From the NCBI GenBank assembly GCA_002167745.1, contig NHCB01000015.1, positions 1,389-41,595 of the forward strand: DNA of 40,207 nt, read 5' to 3'. The notes beneath the pieces were generated by a model that was not told the DNA's origin, made no database searches, and saw only the letters and a program-made list of their open reading frames with translations. Numbering within the stretch: position 1 is the stretch's first letter; each line of letters opens with the position of its first letter. Both the position numbers and the translations under genes were made by a program. The DNA is from Betaproteobacteria bacterium TMED22 (GTDB lineage: Bacteria; Pseudomonadota; Gammaproteobacteria; Burkholderiales; Eutrophovitaceae). This document shows, one piece after another, positions 17,808 to 25,954 of the stretch.

Positions 17808-18764
17808 TCAGACGACAACCGAGGATGCTTGATCTAAAGCTCTCTCGGCAAGCTTTTCACCTGTAGCGAGCGCCGCGGACGTCATAATATCCAAATTTCC
17901 CGCGTACGACGGTAAATAGTGAGCGGCACCCTCGACTTGAAGAAAAACCGTAGTTTTAATTCCACTTAATTCACCAACGCCAGAAATTCGACAAGGTCTA
18001 TCGGGACCGAACTCCTCAAATTGAACTCGCTGCTTCAGACGATAGCCCGGAACATAAGCTTGGACATTAGCAACCATTGCCTCAATCGCTTGTTCTATTT
18101 CTACCGTATCAGCCTTTGCAGACAAAACATACACCGTATCTCTCATCAACATTGGTGGCTCTGCTGGGTTCAATATAATTATCGCCTTACCCTTTTTGGC
18201 TCCTCCAATAACCTCGATTCCCTTCGAAGTCGTTTCTGTAAATTCATCAATATTAGCTCGCGTGCCGGGTCCGGCTGAACGACTAGAAATGGAGGCGATT
18301 ATTTCCCCATAATGTACCTCAGTCACACTTGACACTGCTGCCACAATGGGAATGGTTGCTTGACCACCACAGGTCACCATATTCACATTACGAGCATCAA
18401 GGTGTTGCTCCAGATTTACAACGGGTACGCAATAAGGGCCAATTGCCGCAGGCGTTAAATCAACCACCTTCACATCAGGCTTGATCGAGCGAATCACTCG
18501 GTCATTTTCTATATGAGCGCCCGCTGAGGTTGCGTCAAAAACCACCTCAATATCGGACATGATTGGGTCTTTGCTCAGTCCGATAACCCCTTCAGCTGTA
18601 GCTACAACTCCGTTTTTTTTAGCCCGCTCCAAACCGTCAGATTGTGCGTCAATACCGACTAAAGCACCCATCTCAAGAAACTGCCCCTGCCTCATGATCT
18701 TCATCATTAAGTCTGTGCCGATATTTCCCGAACCAATAATTGCGGCCTTGACCTTTTTCGTCAT
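17808..18764 (-). CDS. dmpF: Acetaldehyde dehydrogenase (acylating)
   Basis: This NAD-dependent enzyme converts acetaldehyde and CoA to acetyl-CoA. The 318 residues show the N-terminal nucleotide-binding motif [10 protein letters not shown] (11-20) and the catalytic Cys132 in [12 protein letters not shown], the same number as in characterised DmpF. It is first gene of the dmpF-dmpG pair and would receive acetaldehyde directly from the aldolase. Its upstream region, shared with the divergent SDR operon, holds a consensus -10 element and a dyad (18863-18896). Confidence 0.94.
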   Translation of the reverse strand: MTKKVKAAIIGSGNIGTDLMMKIMRQGQFLEMGALVGIDAQSDGLERAKKNGVVATAEGVIGLSKDPIMSDIEVVFDATSAGAHIENDRVIRSIKPDVKVVDLTPAAIGPYCVPVVNLEQHLDARNVNMVTCGGQATIPIVAAVSSVTEVHYGEIIASISSRSAGPGTRANIDEFTETTSKGIEVIGGAKKGKAIIILNPAEPPMLMRDTVYVLSAKADTVEIEQAIEAMVANVQAYVPGYRLKQRVQFEEFGPDRPCRISGVGELSGIKTTVFLQVEGAAHYLPSYAGNLDIMTSAALATGEKLAERALDQASSVVV

Positions 18765-18862
18765 CTCTGTCCCCCATCTTTAATCTTGCTAAAACATACT
18801 TGGAATACCGGGCGGTTAACCCTCTTTACTCCAGATTCATGCAAAGACCTGCGTTTTCAGAC

Positions 18863-18896
18863 ATTATAATCACCTAAAATGATTCGCGTAGGCGAA
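18863..18896 (-). promoter_or_regulatory. dmpF promoter with dyad at the -35 position
   Basis: On the minus strand a perfect TATAAT (18863-18868) has no good -35 hexamer at the right distance. That place is covered by the dyad TTCGC-GTAG-GCGAA (18883-18896), centred near -34. This layout suggests an activator-dependent promoter. The site lies between two divergent catabolic units and might control both. Confidence 0.45.
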
Positions 18897-18964
18897 CCAA
18901 ACGATAACAAATACTAAAGATAGAACACACTATTTTCTAATAACATCAAACTAAGGTTATCATC

Positions 18965-19699
18965 ATGAATCAGTTAGATCTGAACGGCAGAACAGCAGTT
19001 ATTACGGGAGGAGCCTCTGGTATTGGCGAGGCGACAGTGCGTAGAATGCTCGATTCGGGCGCGAATGTAGTAATTTGGGATGTGCAAACTGAAAAATTTG
19101 AAAAATTTGAAAAAGAAGCACATTGCATCCGAGTGGACATGGCAAATGAAGAAACTGTTTATCAAGCTCTTGATGAAACACTAAAGAGGCAGCCTAAAAT
19201 TGACATACTCGTTAATTCAGCCGGCATTAATGGGGTAAATGAACCTTTGAAAGATTATCCTACTGACGTTTGGAGACAAGTCATAGACGTCAATCTCGTT
19301 GGTGTATTCCTAGCATGTCGCGCAGTCGTTCCGCACATGCTCAATAATTCATATGGTCGAATCGTCAACCTATCCTCAGTTGCTGGAAAAGAAGGAAACC
19401 CGACTGCGTCGGCTTATTCTGCTGCTAAAGCAGGAGTTATTGCATTAACGAGATCACTGGGCAAAGAACTTGCAACAACTGGCGTCTTAGTTAATGCGGT
19501 TACACCGACAACTGTCGATACTCCGATTCTGGAACAAGTCTCACAAAGCCATATCGACTACATGAAATCAAAAATCCCTATGGGTCGCTTAGGCACTGCC
19601 GAAGAACTTGCATCATTAATCGCTTGGCTATGCACCGAGGATTGTTCTTTCAGTACCGCCGCGGTATTTGACGCCTCAGGCGGCCGAACAACTTACTAA
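18965..19699 (+). CDS. Short-chain dehydrogenase/reductase (SDR)
   Basis: A classical 244-residue SDR that oxidises or reduces an alcohol/ketone with NAD(P). TGGASGIGEA near residues 14-23 binds the cofactor, NSAGINGV is the usual structural motif and YSAAK carries the catalytic Tyr and Lys. An acidic residue after the second strand (VIWDVQ) favours NAD over NADP. It is first gene of a four-gene plus-strand operon (gaps 25, 31 and 53 bp) with an alcohol dehydrogenase, an LDH2-type dehydrogenase and an RraA-like protein. The substrate is unknown. Confidence 0.88.
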   Translation: MNQLDLNGRTAVITGGASGIGEATVRRMLDSGANVVIWDVQTEKFEKFEKEAHCIRVDMANEETVYQALDETLKRQPKIDILVNSAGINGVNEPLKDYPTDVWRQVIDVNLVGVFLACRAVVPHMLNNSYGRIVNLSSVAGKEGNPTASAYSAAKAGVIALTRSLGKELATTGVLVNAVTPTTVDTPILEQVSQSHIDYMKSKIPMGRLGTAEELASLIAWLCTEDCSFSTAAVFDASGGRTTY

Positions 19700-19724
19700 G
19701 CAATATTTGGATTAAGGACACGAT

Positions 19725-20849
19725 ATGAAAATGAAAGCAGCGGTCATTCGCGAAATGGGAGCTGACCAACCTTACGCGAACTCAAAACCCATGACCATTG
19801 AAGAAGTAGAAATCGCAGCGCCTCAAGAGCGAGAGCTGCTCATACAAATCAAAGCAGCCAGCCTATGTCACTCCGACCTATCTAGCGTAAATGGCAACAG
19901 ACCAAGACCGATGCCCATGATTTTAGGTCATGAGGCAGCAGGTGTCGTGGTTGAATGCGGACTAGGGATTACCGACATCGAAGTAGGAGATCACGTCGCG
20001 TTGATCTTCGCGCCAAGTTGCGGAGAATGTATCGCGTGTAAAGAGGGCCACCCTGGTAGATGCGAGCCAGGACAACAGGCTAACGCTGCAGGAACATTAC
20101 TTGGCGGAGGAATACGTCTCAGTCAAAAAGGTCTACCGGTATACCACCACGTAGGTGTCTCTGCGTTTGCTGAGTTCTGCGTAGTTAATCGAGGATCTCT
20201 TGTGAAGATCGATAAAACTCTGCCCTTTGATGAGGCGGCTTTATTTGGGTGCGCAGTTCTCACCGGAGTTGGTGCGGCACTAAATACAGCCGGTGTATTT
20301 CCTGGCTCCTCGGTCGCCGTAGTTGGACTTGGAGGTGTGGGCCTGAACGCTTTACTCGGCGCAAAGGTTGCGGGAGCCGAACAAATCATTGCTTTAGATG
20401 TTCATGACGATAAGCTGAAAATCGCCAAAAGATTAGGCGCGACCGCAACAGTCAATGCTAAAGACAATGACGCGATTGAAAAAGTTAAAAAATTAACCAA
20501 CGGAGGCGTAAATTTTGGCTTTGAGATGGCTGGTTCGGTCCAGGCAATGGAATTGGCATACCGCATAACCCGGAGAGGCGGAACCACTGTGACGGCAGGA
20601 CTACCTCATCCTGAAGCACGTTGGGAACTTCAGCACGTCAATCTAACTGCAGAAGAACGAACAGTAAAAGGTAGCTATGTGGGCTCGTGCGTTCCATCAA
20701 GAGATGTGCCTCGCTATATCAATTTATACAAAAGCGGCATGCTTCCAGTAGATCAATTGATGAGTGACCGATTAAAACTAGAGGATATCAATGAAGGTTT
20801 CGACCGCCTGCAATCGGGACATACAGTGCGACAGATCATCATGATGTAA
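19725..20849 (+). CDS. Zinc-dependent alcohol dehydrogenase (MDR superfamily)
   Basis: The 374-residue enzyme has a complete set of zinc ligands. SLCHSD, GHEAAG and the Cys in FGCAVLTG fit the catalytic zinc, and CGECIACKEGHPGRC fits the four-cysteine structural zinc. VVGLGGVGLNA is the NAD-binding motif. It resembles class III and aryl/alkyl alcohol dehydrogenases and would interconvert a primary alcohol and aldehyde in the cytoplasm. The ribosome-binding site is AAGGA. Its position between an SDR and a 2-hydroxyacid-type dehydrogenase suggests successive oxidation steps on one carbon chain. Confidence 0.9.
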   Translation: MKMKAAVIREMGADQPYANSKPMTIEEVEIAAPQERELLIQIKAASLCHSDLSSVNGNRPRPMPMILGHEAAGVVVECGLGITDIEVGDHVALIFAPSCGECIACKEGHPGRCEPGQQANAAGTLLGGGIRLSQKGLPVYHHVGVSAFAEFCVVNRGSLVKIDKTLPFDEAALFGCAVLTGVGAALNTAGVFPGSSVAVVGLGGVGLNALLGAKVAGAEQIIALDVHDDKLKIAKRLGATATVNAKDNDAIEKVKKLTNGGVNFGFEMAGSVQAMELAYRITRRGGTTVTAGLPHPEARWELQHVNLTAEERTVKGSYVGSCVPSRDVPRYINLYKSGMLPVDQLMSDRLKLEDINEGFDRLQSGHTVRQIIMM

Positions 20850-20880
20850 CACCATAGAGATTTAAAACACGACCATCCTT

Positions 20881-21936
20881 ATGAGGCGCCGCTATACTTA
20901 TAAAGCACTAAAAGCATTTGCAATCTCCCTTTTAAATCGTTCGGGAATGGATCCAAACAAGTCCGTAATTATTGCGGATGTGCTCATCGAAGGGGATCTA
21001 CTTGGGCATGATACGCACGGCTTACAACTTCTCGCTCCTTACTTGTCCGATATTAAATCAGGGGCTATGGCCACTACTGGTGAGCCGGATATAATCAGCG
21101 ACCTTCCTGCTGCGGTTGCTTGGAATGGAAAGCGACTACCAGGGACCTGGCTAACGTCAACGGCAATGGATCTTGCAGTTACCCGCGCAAAAACTTGTGG
21201 CACTTGCACAGTCACAATCGCGGGCGGGCACCATATCGCCTGCCTCGCAGCCTACCTTTTAAGGGCTACCGAAAAAAATATGGTGGCAATAATTATGTCG
21301 TCCGCTCCTGAGAACAAATCTGTTGCACCGTTTGGTGGTAAGACCGGAGCCCTAACTCCCAATCCAATTGCTGCAGGATGGCCAACAGATGATCTACCTG
21401 TATTAATCGATGTTTCTACGTCCATTACCACTAACGGTATGGTTACCCGAGCAGGACAAGCTAAGGAGAAGCTCGCAGGTCCATGGCTTATAGACCATAA
21501 CGGTAAACCTACCAATGATCCTAACGTTATCAAATCGGATAAAAAGGGAGCATTATTACCCGTAGGCGGATTGAATTATGGTCACAAAGGATTCGCTCTC
21601 GGATTAATGGTTGAAGCCCTAACTCAAGGTTTAACCGGACATGGGCGAGCGGACAACGTAACAGAATGGACTGGAGAAGTTTTTCTCCAGGTATTAAACC
21701 CAGATTTGTTTGGTGGTATTAATCAATTTACAAGACAAACGAATTGGATCAAAGATGCATGTTTAAATTCGGAGCCGATTGACCCAAGAAATCCCGTCCG
21801 CATACCTGGGCAAGAAGGAATCAAGAAACGACAGCACCAATTACTGCACGGCATAATGCTCCACCCTTCGATTATGCCAGCCCTGAATCAATGGGCTTCA
21901 GACATAGGTATACAGGCACCTAAACCGATAGAGTAA
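20881..21936 (+). CDS. LDH2/MDH2-family oxidoreductase (malate/L-lactate dehydrogenase-like)
   Basis: The 351 residues belong to the LDH2/MDH2 family, which is unrelated to classical malate dehydrogenase and oxidises 2-hydroxy acids such as malate, sulfolactate or ureidoglycolate with NAD(P). The catalytic region reads GHDTHGLQLLAPYL near residue 45-58, and later GGKTGALTPNPIA and NYGHKGFALGLMVEAL are typical. The substrate cannot be read from sequence. It sits third in the operon, with no obvious ribosome-binding site before its ATG. Together with the RraA-like gene next to it, it may act on a C4-C6 hydroxy/oxo-acid. Confidence 0.88.
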   Translation: MRRRYTYKALKAFAISLLNRSGMDPNKSVIIADVLIEGDLLGHDTHGLQLLAPYLSDIKSGAMATTGEPDIISDLPAAVAWNGKRLPGTWLTSTAMDLAVTRAKTCGTCTVTIAGGHHIACLAAYLLRATEKNMVAIIMSSAPENKSVAPFGGKTGALTPNPIAAGWPTDDLPVLIDVSTSITTNGMVTRAGQAKEKLAGPWLIDHNGKPTNDPNVIKSDKKGALLPVGGLNYGHKGFALGLMVEALTQGLTGHGRADNVTEWTGEVFLQVLNPDLFGGINQFTRQTNWIKDACLNSEPIDPRNPVRIPGQEGIKKRQHQLLHGIMLHPSIMPALNQWASDIGIQAPKPIE

Positions 21937-21989
21937 CAACTGACCAACGAATAAGACACTTTGAATACTATTAAATAAGGATACGTTTC

Positions 21990-22643
21990 ATGGAGAGCCG
22001 AACACTGACACATAGACTATCCCAGTTGCATGCATCTGCCATACATGACGTTCTCCGACAGATTGGCTGCAAAGACTTCGTCCTACCAAATACCATCAAG
22101 CCATTAAATCCAAAGCATAAATTAGCTGGTCAAATCTTCACGATTGAGGGTGAAATCACTACCAGCCATACTCCGCACGAAACTCTCATTGAGTGGACAT
22201 CCCTTCTATCAAGTATTCCCGAGAATCATGTTGCTGTCTGTCAACCAAACACAAAAGAAGTCGCGCTTATGGGTGAGCTGTCGGCTGAAACATTACAAAA
22301 ACGGGGCGTCATCGGTTATTTAGTAGATGGTGGTTGTCGTGACGTCTCAATTATCAAAGAGCTGAATTTCACCGTATTTTGTTCATTCAATACTCCGAAG
22401 GATGTTGTGGGTCGATGGATACCAACAAAACTAGGAGCTCCTATAATCATCGGTAATTGTACGATCCGGAAAGACGACTATCTTCTCGCGGACTTAGACG
22501 GAGCCGTAGTCATCCCTCATGAGCGCGCTGAAGAGACAATCACCCAAGCAGAATTAGTAATGAATACGGAAAATGCCGTGAGGAAAGCAATTATGGCTGG
22601 AATGGACCCTAAGGAAGCCTATTTAAAATTCGGAAAGTTTTAA
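21990..22643 (+). CDS. RraA-like family protein (HMG/CHA aldolase type)
   Basis: The 217-residue protein has the RraA/HMG-aldolase fold signature: GELSAETLQKRGVIGYLVDGGCRDV, with the RD pair used for substrate carboxylate binding, and DLDGAVVIPHE. Family members are either RNase E inhibitors or metal-dependent aldolases and decarboxylases for 4-hydroxy-4-methyl-2-oxoglutarate, 4-carboxy-4-hydroxy-2-oxoadipate or oxaloacetate. A place at the end of a catabolic operon favours an aldolase or decarboxylase that releases pyruvate. The ribosome-binding site AAGGA is good. Confidence 0.85.
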   Translation: MESRTLTHRLSQLHASAIHDVLRQIGCKDFVLPNTIKPLNPKHKLAGQIFTIEGEITTSHTPHETLIEWTSLLSSIPENHVAVCQPNTKEVALMGELSAETLQKRGVIGYLVDGGCRDVSIIKELNFTVFCSFNTPKDVVGRWIPTKLGAPIIIGNCTIRKDDYLLADLDGAVVIPHERAEETITQAELVMNTENAVRKAIMAGMDPKEAYLKFGKF

Positions 22644-22829
22644 CCGGATTTAAAGCGAAATCCTCATGTCATCGTGAATCAAATCAATGACACCACCAAA
22701 ATGGTTCGCTGCTTTGGTGGGCATAATAGCAATTCGTGACTGCTCCATAATTATTTATAATTTTTTAAAATCAATGGATTAACGATACCCCACAAATCTT
22801 ACCTGAAAAAAATATTTATAAAATTTCAT

Positions 22830-22864
22830 AATGCGAACATGCGATTTAATGCGAACATGCGATT
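22830..22864. repeat. 17-bp direct repeat, candidate activator site
   Basis: AATGCGAACATGCGATT occurs exactly twice, at 22830-22846 and 22848-22864, period 18 bp. The array is centred about 85 bp upstream of the predicted start of transcription of the quinoprotein gene, typical of an activator bound upstream of RNA polymerase. The second copy runs into TTCGC, which with its GCGAA makes an inverted repeat. Confidence 0.6.
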
Positions 22865-22896
22865 CGCTGCCCGTAGGGTAGCTATTGAAGCTTACT

Positions 22897-22924
22897 TTGA
22901 CTCAGCTCAAAGAACGGGTATAAA
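22897..22924 (+). promoter_or_regulatory. Promoter of the PQQ dehydrogenase gene
   Basis: TTGACT (22897-22902), a 16-bp spacer and TATAAA (22919-22924) form a strong sigma70-like promoter. Transcription would start near 22931, giving a leader of about 110 nucleotides. Confidence 0.65.
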
Positions 22925-22983
22925 ATAAAATTATGGATAGAGATGCATTCTGAATACAAAAAAAATCATCGCCGTCCAAAGCG

Positions 22984-23008
22984 CTTTAATTTGCAACCCA
23001 AATTAAAG
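22984..23008 (+). promoter_or_regulatory. Perfect 5'-leader hairpin of the PQQ dehydrogenase mRNA
   Basis: CTTTAATTTG (22984-22993) and CAAATTAAAG (22999-23008) are perfectly complementary over 10 bp around the loop CAACC. The stem ends 22 bases before the strong GGAGGAG ribosome-binding site (23031-23037). It has no T-run, so it is more likely an mRNA-stabilising or regulatory stem than a terminator. Confidence 0.6.
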
Positions 23009-23042
23009 TCCATGTATTAATAATTCTTCGGGAGGAGATTCA

Positions 23043-24857
23043 ATGGAACTCAAAATGTCACTCGGACGTTTCGGGGTAGCATTAGCTGGCTTAACGCTAG
23101 CTGTTTCAGCAATTGCTGGAACCGTTACTACCGATCGTCTCGTTAACAGTGAAAAAGAGCCTGGAAACTGGCTGAACCACCATGGAAACTTGGAGGCTCA
23201 CCGTTATTCAGGACTTGCTCACATCAACAAAGATAATGTTCAAGATCTTAAAGTCGCATTTACTTTTGCGATGGGTGGAACACAAGGCGGCGGAAAAGAA
23301 GTTATTGCTTTTCCATTTGCGGGCTTGGAGGGCACACCAATTGCTGAGGACGGATTCTTATACCTCACCACCGGCTGGGGTGTTGTAACTAAGCTTGATA
23401 CAAACGGCGGAAGCCCTCGTATCGTGTGGATTTATGACCCAGCTCCAGATAGAGACTACGCTACCACTGTTGCATGCTGCGGTATTAACAACCGAGGTGT
23501 TGCTCTTGCGGATGACTATGTCATTGCTCCGGTTATTGATGGTCGAATCCTAGCGCTTAACAAAATTGACGGCACCCTTGTTTGGGAAGCTCAAGTAGCT
23601 GATCCAGGGAACGGTGAGACCATCACAGGCGCACCACTAATTGCTGGTGATAAAGTTGTTACCGGTATGGCCGGCGCTGAATTTGGTGTTCGTGGCTACC
23701 TAGAAGCTATGGATATCAAGACTGGTGAGCAAGTATGGAGAACTTATACCATTCCTGCACCAGGTGAGCCAGGCTCAGAAACTTGGAAAGATGATTACGG
23801 CGCTTGGAAAACAGGTGGCGGTACAACTTGGGTTACAGGTTCATGGGATCCAGAACTAAACATCATTGTTTGGGGTACAGCAAATCCAGGTCCTGACTGG
23901 GATTCAGCATATCGTCCAGGCGATAACCTTTGGACAGACAGTACTATTGCTGTGGATGCGGACAGTGGAGAAATTGTTTGGGGTTTCCAGCACACACCAA
24001 ACGATCCTTATGATTTCGACTCTATCAACGAAAACACTTTTGTTGACACGAACATCGAAGGTAAATTCGAGCGCGCTACTTTGCACGCAAACAGAAATGG
24101 CTATGCGTATGCACTTGACCGCGTAACAGGTAAATGTTTGTGGGCAACTCAATTCGTTGAGGAGATAAACTGGAGTGGTGGTCTTGATGAAAACTGCAGA
24201 CCTAACACTTATGATCCCAACAAAGACGTTCAAACGTACGTTCCTGGAACTGCTGCTATGCGTGGTACAGCTACTGAAGGCCGTGGAACCATCGAAGGTA
24301 CTTTGAAACCTGGACATATGGGTGGAAAAAACTGGCCGCCAACAGCGTACAGCCCTCAAACTAACTACTACTACATTCCAACAATTGATGGATGTAATAA
24401 GGCGTTTACTGAGGTAACTATTCCTGGACAACATAAGCCACGGCAGTTGTTCCTCGGAGGGGCACCTTACTCAACATATGAAGATCCAGATTGCGGACGT
24501 ATTTGGGGAAGCATCACTGCGATTGACGTACAAACCGGTAAAGTCGTAGCGAAGCATTCAACAAAGTATCCTCAGTTAGGCGGGCTACTAACCACCGCTG
24601 GTGGACTAGTATTCTCCGGTTATGCTGAAGGTGCAGTAGTTGCGCACGATGCGGTAACCTTAGAAGAGCTATGGAGATTCGAGACCGGATCCGCAATTAA
24701 TGCGCCGCCAATGACCTACATGGCTGGTGGTAAGCAGTACATTGCGATTGAGGTTGGACTAGGTGGTGCTTGGCCTCAGTGGTTCGTTAGCGCTACACCT
24801 GAACTTAAAGCTCAGGTCCCTAGTAATGTCCTTTATGTCTTCGAGCTACCAAATTAA
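23043..24857 (+). CDS. PQQ-dependent methanol/ethanol-type dehydrogenase, lanthanide signature
   Basis: A periplasmic quinoprotein that oxidises an alcohol and passes electrons to cytochrome c. The 604 residues begin with a signal peptide (about 1-25) and form an eight-bladed propeller with repeated W motifs such as GTLVWEA and GEIVWGF. The vicinal disulfide is Cys145-Cys146; Glu213 and Asn281 fit the metal ligands, and Asp324 the catalytic base. In PYDFDS a second aspartate, Asp326, stands two residues after Asp324. This extra ligand marks lanthanide-dependent XoxF/ExaF/PedH enzymes, whereas calcium enzymes of the MxaF type have Ala there. The natural substrate (methanol or larger alcohol) cannot be decided. 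A strong ribosome-binding site and terminator suggest abundant expression. Confidence 0.92.
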   Translation: MELKMSLGRFGVALAGLTLAVSAIAGTVTTDRLVNSEKEPGNWLNHHGNLEAHRYSGLAHINKDNVQDLKVAFTFAMGGTQGGGKEVIAFPFAGLEGTPIAEDGFLYLTTGWGVVTKLDTNGGSPRIVWIYDPAPDRDYATTVACCGINNRGVALADDYVIAPVIDGRILALNKIDGTLVWEAQVADPGNGETITGAPLIAGDKVVTGMAGAEFGVRGYLEAMDIKTGEQVWRTYTIPAPGEPGSETWKDDYGAWKTGGGTTWVTGSWDPELNIIVWGTANPGPDWDSAYRPGDNLWTDSTIAVDADSGEIVWGFQHTPNDPYDFDSINENTFVDTNIEGKFERATLHANRNGYAYALDRVTGKCLWATQFVEEINWSGGLDENCRPNTYDPNKDVQTYVPGTAAMRGTATEGRGTIEGTLKPGHMGGKNWPPTAYSPQTNYYYIPTIDGCNKAFTEVTIPGQHKPRQLFLGGAPYSTYEDPDCGRIWGSITAIDVQTGKVVAKHSTKYPQLGGLLTTAGGLVFSGYAEGAVVAHDAVTLEELWRFETGSAINAPPMTYMAGGKQYIAIEVGLGGAWPQWFVSATPELKAQVPSNVLYVFELPN

Positions 24858-24897
24858 TTTAAATCGGTAGTTACGGAAGATAGAGGTAAATAGTACG

Positions 24898-24931
24898 AAC
24901 TTACGGGACCTTCACGGTCCCGTAAGTTTTT
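24898..24931 (+). terminator. Terminator after the PQQ dehydrogenase gene
   Basis: AACTTACGGGACC (24898-24910) and GGTCCCGTAAGTT (24916-24928) form a perfect 13-bp stem with loop TTCAC, followed by a T-run to 24931. It separates the quinoprotein gene from the cytochrome gene. Confidence 0.9.
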
Positions 24932-24984
24932 AAATCTGGGATTCGTCCCAAAGATATTGAAACAACGAGATATTAGGCTTTTTA

Positions 24985-25425
24985 ATGATGATGAAAATAT
25001 TGCTTAAGCGAACGATAACAGGGCTAATTGGTTCTTTTATTGCGTTCAGTTTAGTGCTCACACTAGACATAACCACCGACGTTACAAAAACCGCTCAGGC
25101 CGAACGACCTAAGATCAAGAAAAGAGGGCCTGGAGGACGACAACTATTTGACCGCTACTGTATTACCTGCCACAAATATATGGGGCAAGGAGGACATAGC
25201 GAGGGCGGATGGGGTAAAAATTTAAGGAAGACACCGTTGCCGCGTGAAATGTTAATGGCCACAATCAAGTACGGGCGCACCGCGTTAGGAATGCCTGCGT
25301 TTGAGGGGGACTTCAGCGACGAGAACTTATACGTAATGACAGACTTCATCTTGAATGAACTGAGATGTAAAGAGCCACTCGAGGATAGCATCGAATGGAA
25401 AATCGGTTGCCAAGAGCACCAGTAA
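24985..25425 (+). CDS. Mono-haem cytochrome c, probable electron acceptor of the quinoprotein
   Basis: The 146-residue protein has an N-terminal signal or anchor (hydrophobic about 12-27), then a class I cytochrome c core with one haem motif CITCH at about 59-63 and a probable axial methionine in GMPAF. Two further cysteines occur in the C-terminal tail. It lies 127 bp after the PQQ dehydrogenase stop, behind a strong terminator, in the place where xoxG-type cytochromes are usually found. It therefore most likely accepts electrons from that enzyme in the periplasm. Expression must come from read-through or from its own unidentified promoter. Confidence 0.88.
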   Translation: MMMKILLKRTITGLIGSFIAFSLVLTLDITTDVTKTAQAERPKIKKRGPGGRQLFDRYCITCHKYMGQGGHSEGGWGKNLRKTPLPREMLMATIKYGRTALGMPAFEGDFSDENLYVMTDFILNELRCKEPLEDSIEWKIGCQEHQ

Positions 25426-25455
25426 GTATAGAAACTAGACTTATATTAGTCTCAT

Positions 25456-25487
25456 AAAAAAGGCAGCTCGAAGAGCTGCCTTTTTTT
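25456..25487. terminator. Bidirectional terminator
   Basis: GGCAGCTC (25462-25469) and GAGCTGCC (25473-25480) pair perfectly with loop GAA, and A6/T7 flank them. It serves the cytochrome gene on the plus strand and the facing small-protein gene on the minus strand. Confidence 0.9.
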
Positions 25488-25501
25488 CTGTTTCAGTTAA
25501 T

Positions 25502-25945
25502 TTACTGGGTATGACCCGGCGCCAAACGATTAATGAGCACCGGCAGATAATCCAGGTCACGCTGATCTCGATCCTCTTTTAACCAAGCTAAGGCCTGGTC
25601 TCGATCAATATGATTTCCCCAACTAAGTTGAAGATGAATCATCTTAAGTAAACGTCCACCATTCCTTTCATCCATACCCACGAGCTCGCGGCCCATCATT
25701 AAGGCCTGGGTAAAATCAGCAAGGCCTTGCTCTTTAACTTGCGCATAAGCTAGGTCATAGGAATCACGAGCAACGACATATATAGCAAGCACATCACCCT
25801 GAGCTGCCCGACACTCCATCCATAGTTCATCTTTAGGGCATTCGGAGATTTCCTCTGCGAGCGCTATACCACCAAAAACGGTACTAGAACAAAATGCTGC
25901 CGAAGCTAAAAAAGATGACACTTTTAAAAAACTAATATCTCTCAT
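25502..25945 (-). CDS. Exported protein of unknown function
   Basis: The 147 residues begin with a signal peptide (hydrophobic about 9-30, probable cleavage after ALA). The mature part is helical, with two cysteines near its start (ECPKDELWMECRAAQGD) that could form a disulfide. I recognise no domain. The gene follows the NTF2-like gene by nine bases on the same strand, so both form a two-gene unit facing the quinoprotein/cytochrome genes. A periplasmic accessory role is possible but unproven. Confidence 0.7.
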   Translation of the reverse strand: MRDISFLKVSSFLASAAFCSSTVFGGIALAEEISECPKDELWMECRAAQGDVLAIYVVARDSYDLAYAQVKEQGLADFTQALMMGRELVGMDERNGGRLLKMIHLQLSWGNHIDRDQALAWLKEDRDQRDLDYLPVLINRLAPGHTQ

Positions 25946-25954
25946 TATTTATCC

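Larger units (their letters stand above)
22644..23042. other. Regulatory gap upstream of the PQQ dehydrogenase
   Basis: This 399-bp region has no gene. It contains a hairpin without T-run (CCACCAAA 22693-22700 with TTTGGTGG 22713-22720), a 17-bp direct repeat, a sigma70-type promoter and a perfect leader hairpin. The last three are listed separately. The first hairpin may help end the upstream operon. Confidence 0.7.

Noticed and set aside
22693-22720. Hairpin CCACCAAA/TTTGGTGG as terminator after the RraA-like gene
   Set aside because: The stem is good but no T-run follows in either direction; mentioned only in the gap description.
23904-24434. 176-codon minus-strand frame inside the PQQ dehydrogenase gene
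   Set aside because: Antisense shadow of a gene with a full set of catalytic residues; Ser/Val/Cys-rich composition without a recognisable fold.
23043-24857. Calcium-type methanol dehydrogenase large subunit (MxaF)
   Set aside because: MxaF has Ala where this protein has Asp326, and no mxaI, mxaG or mxaJ genes are present.
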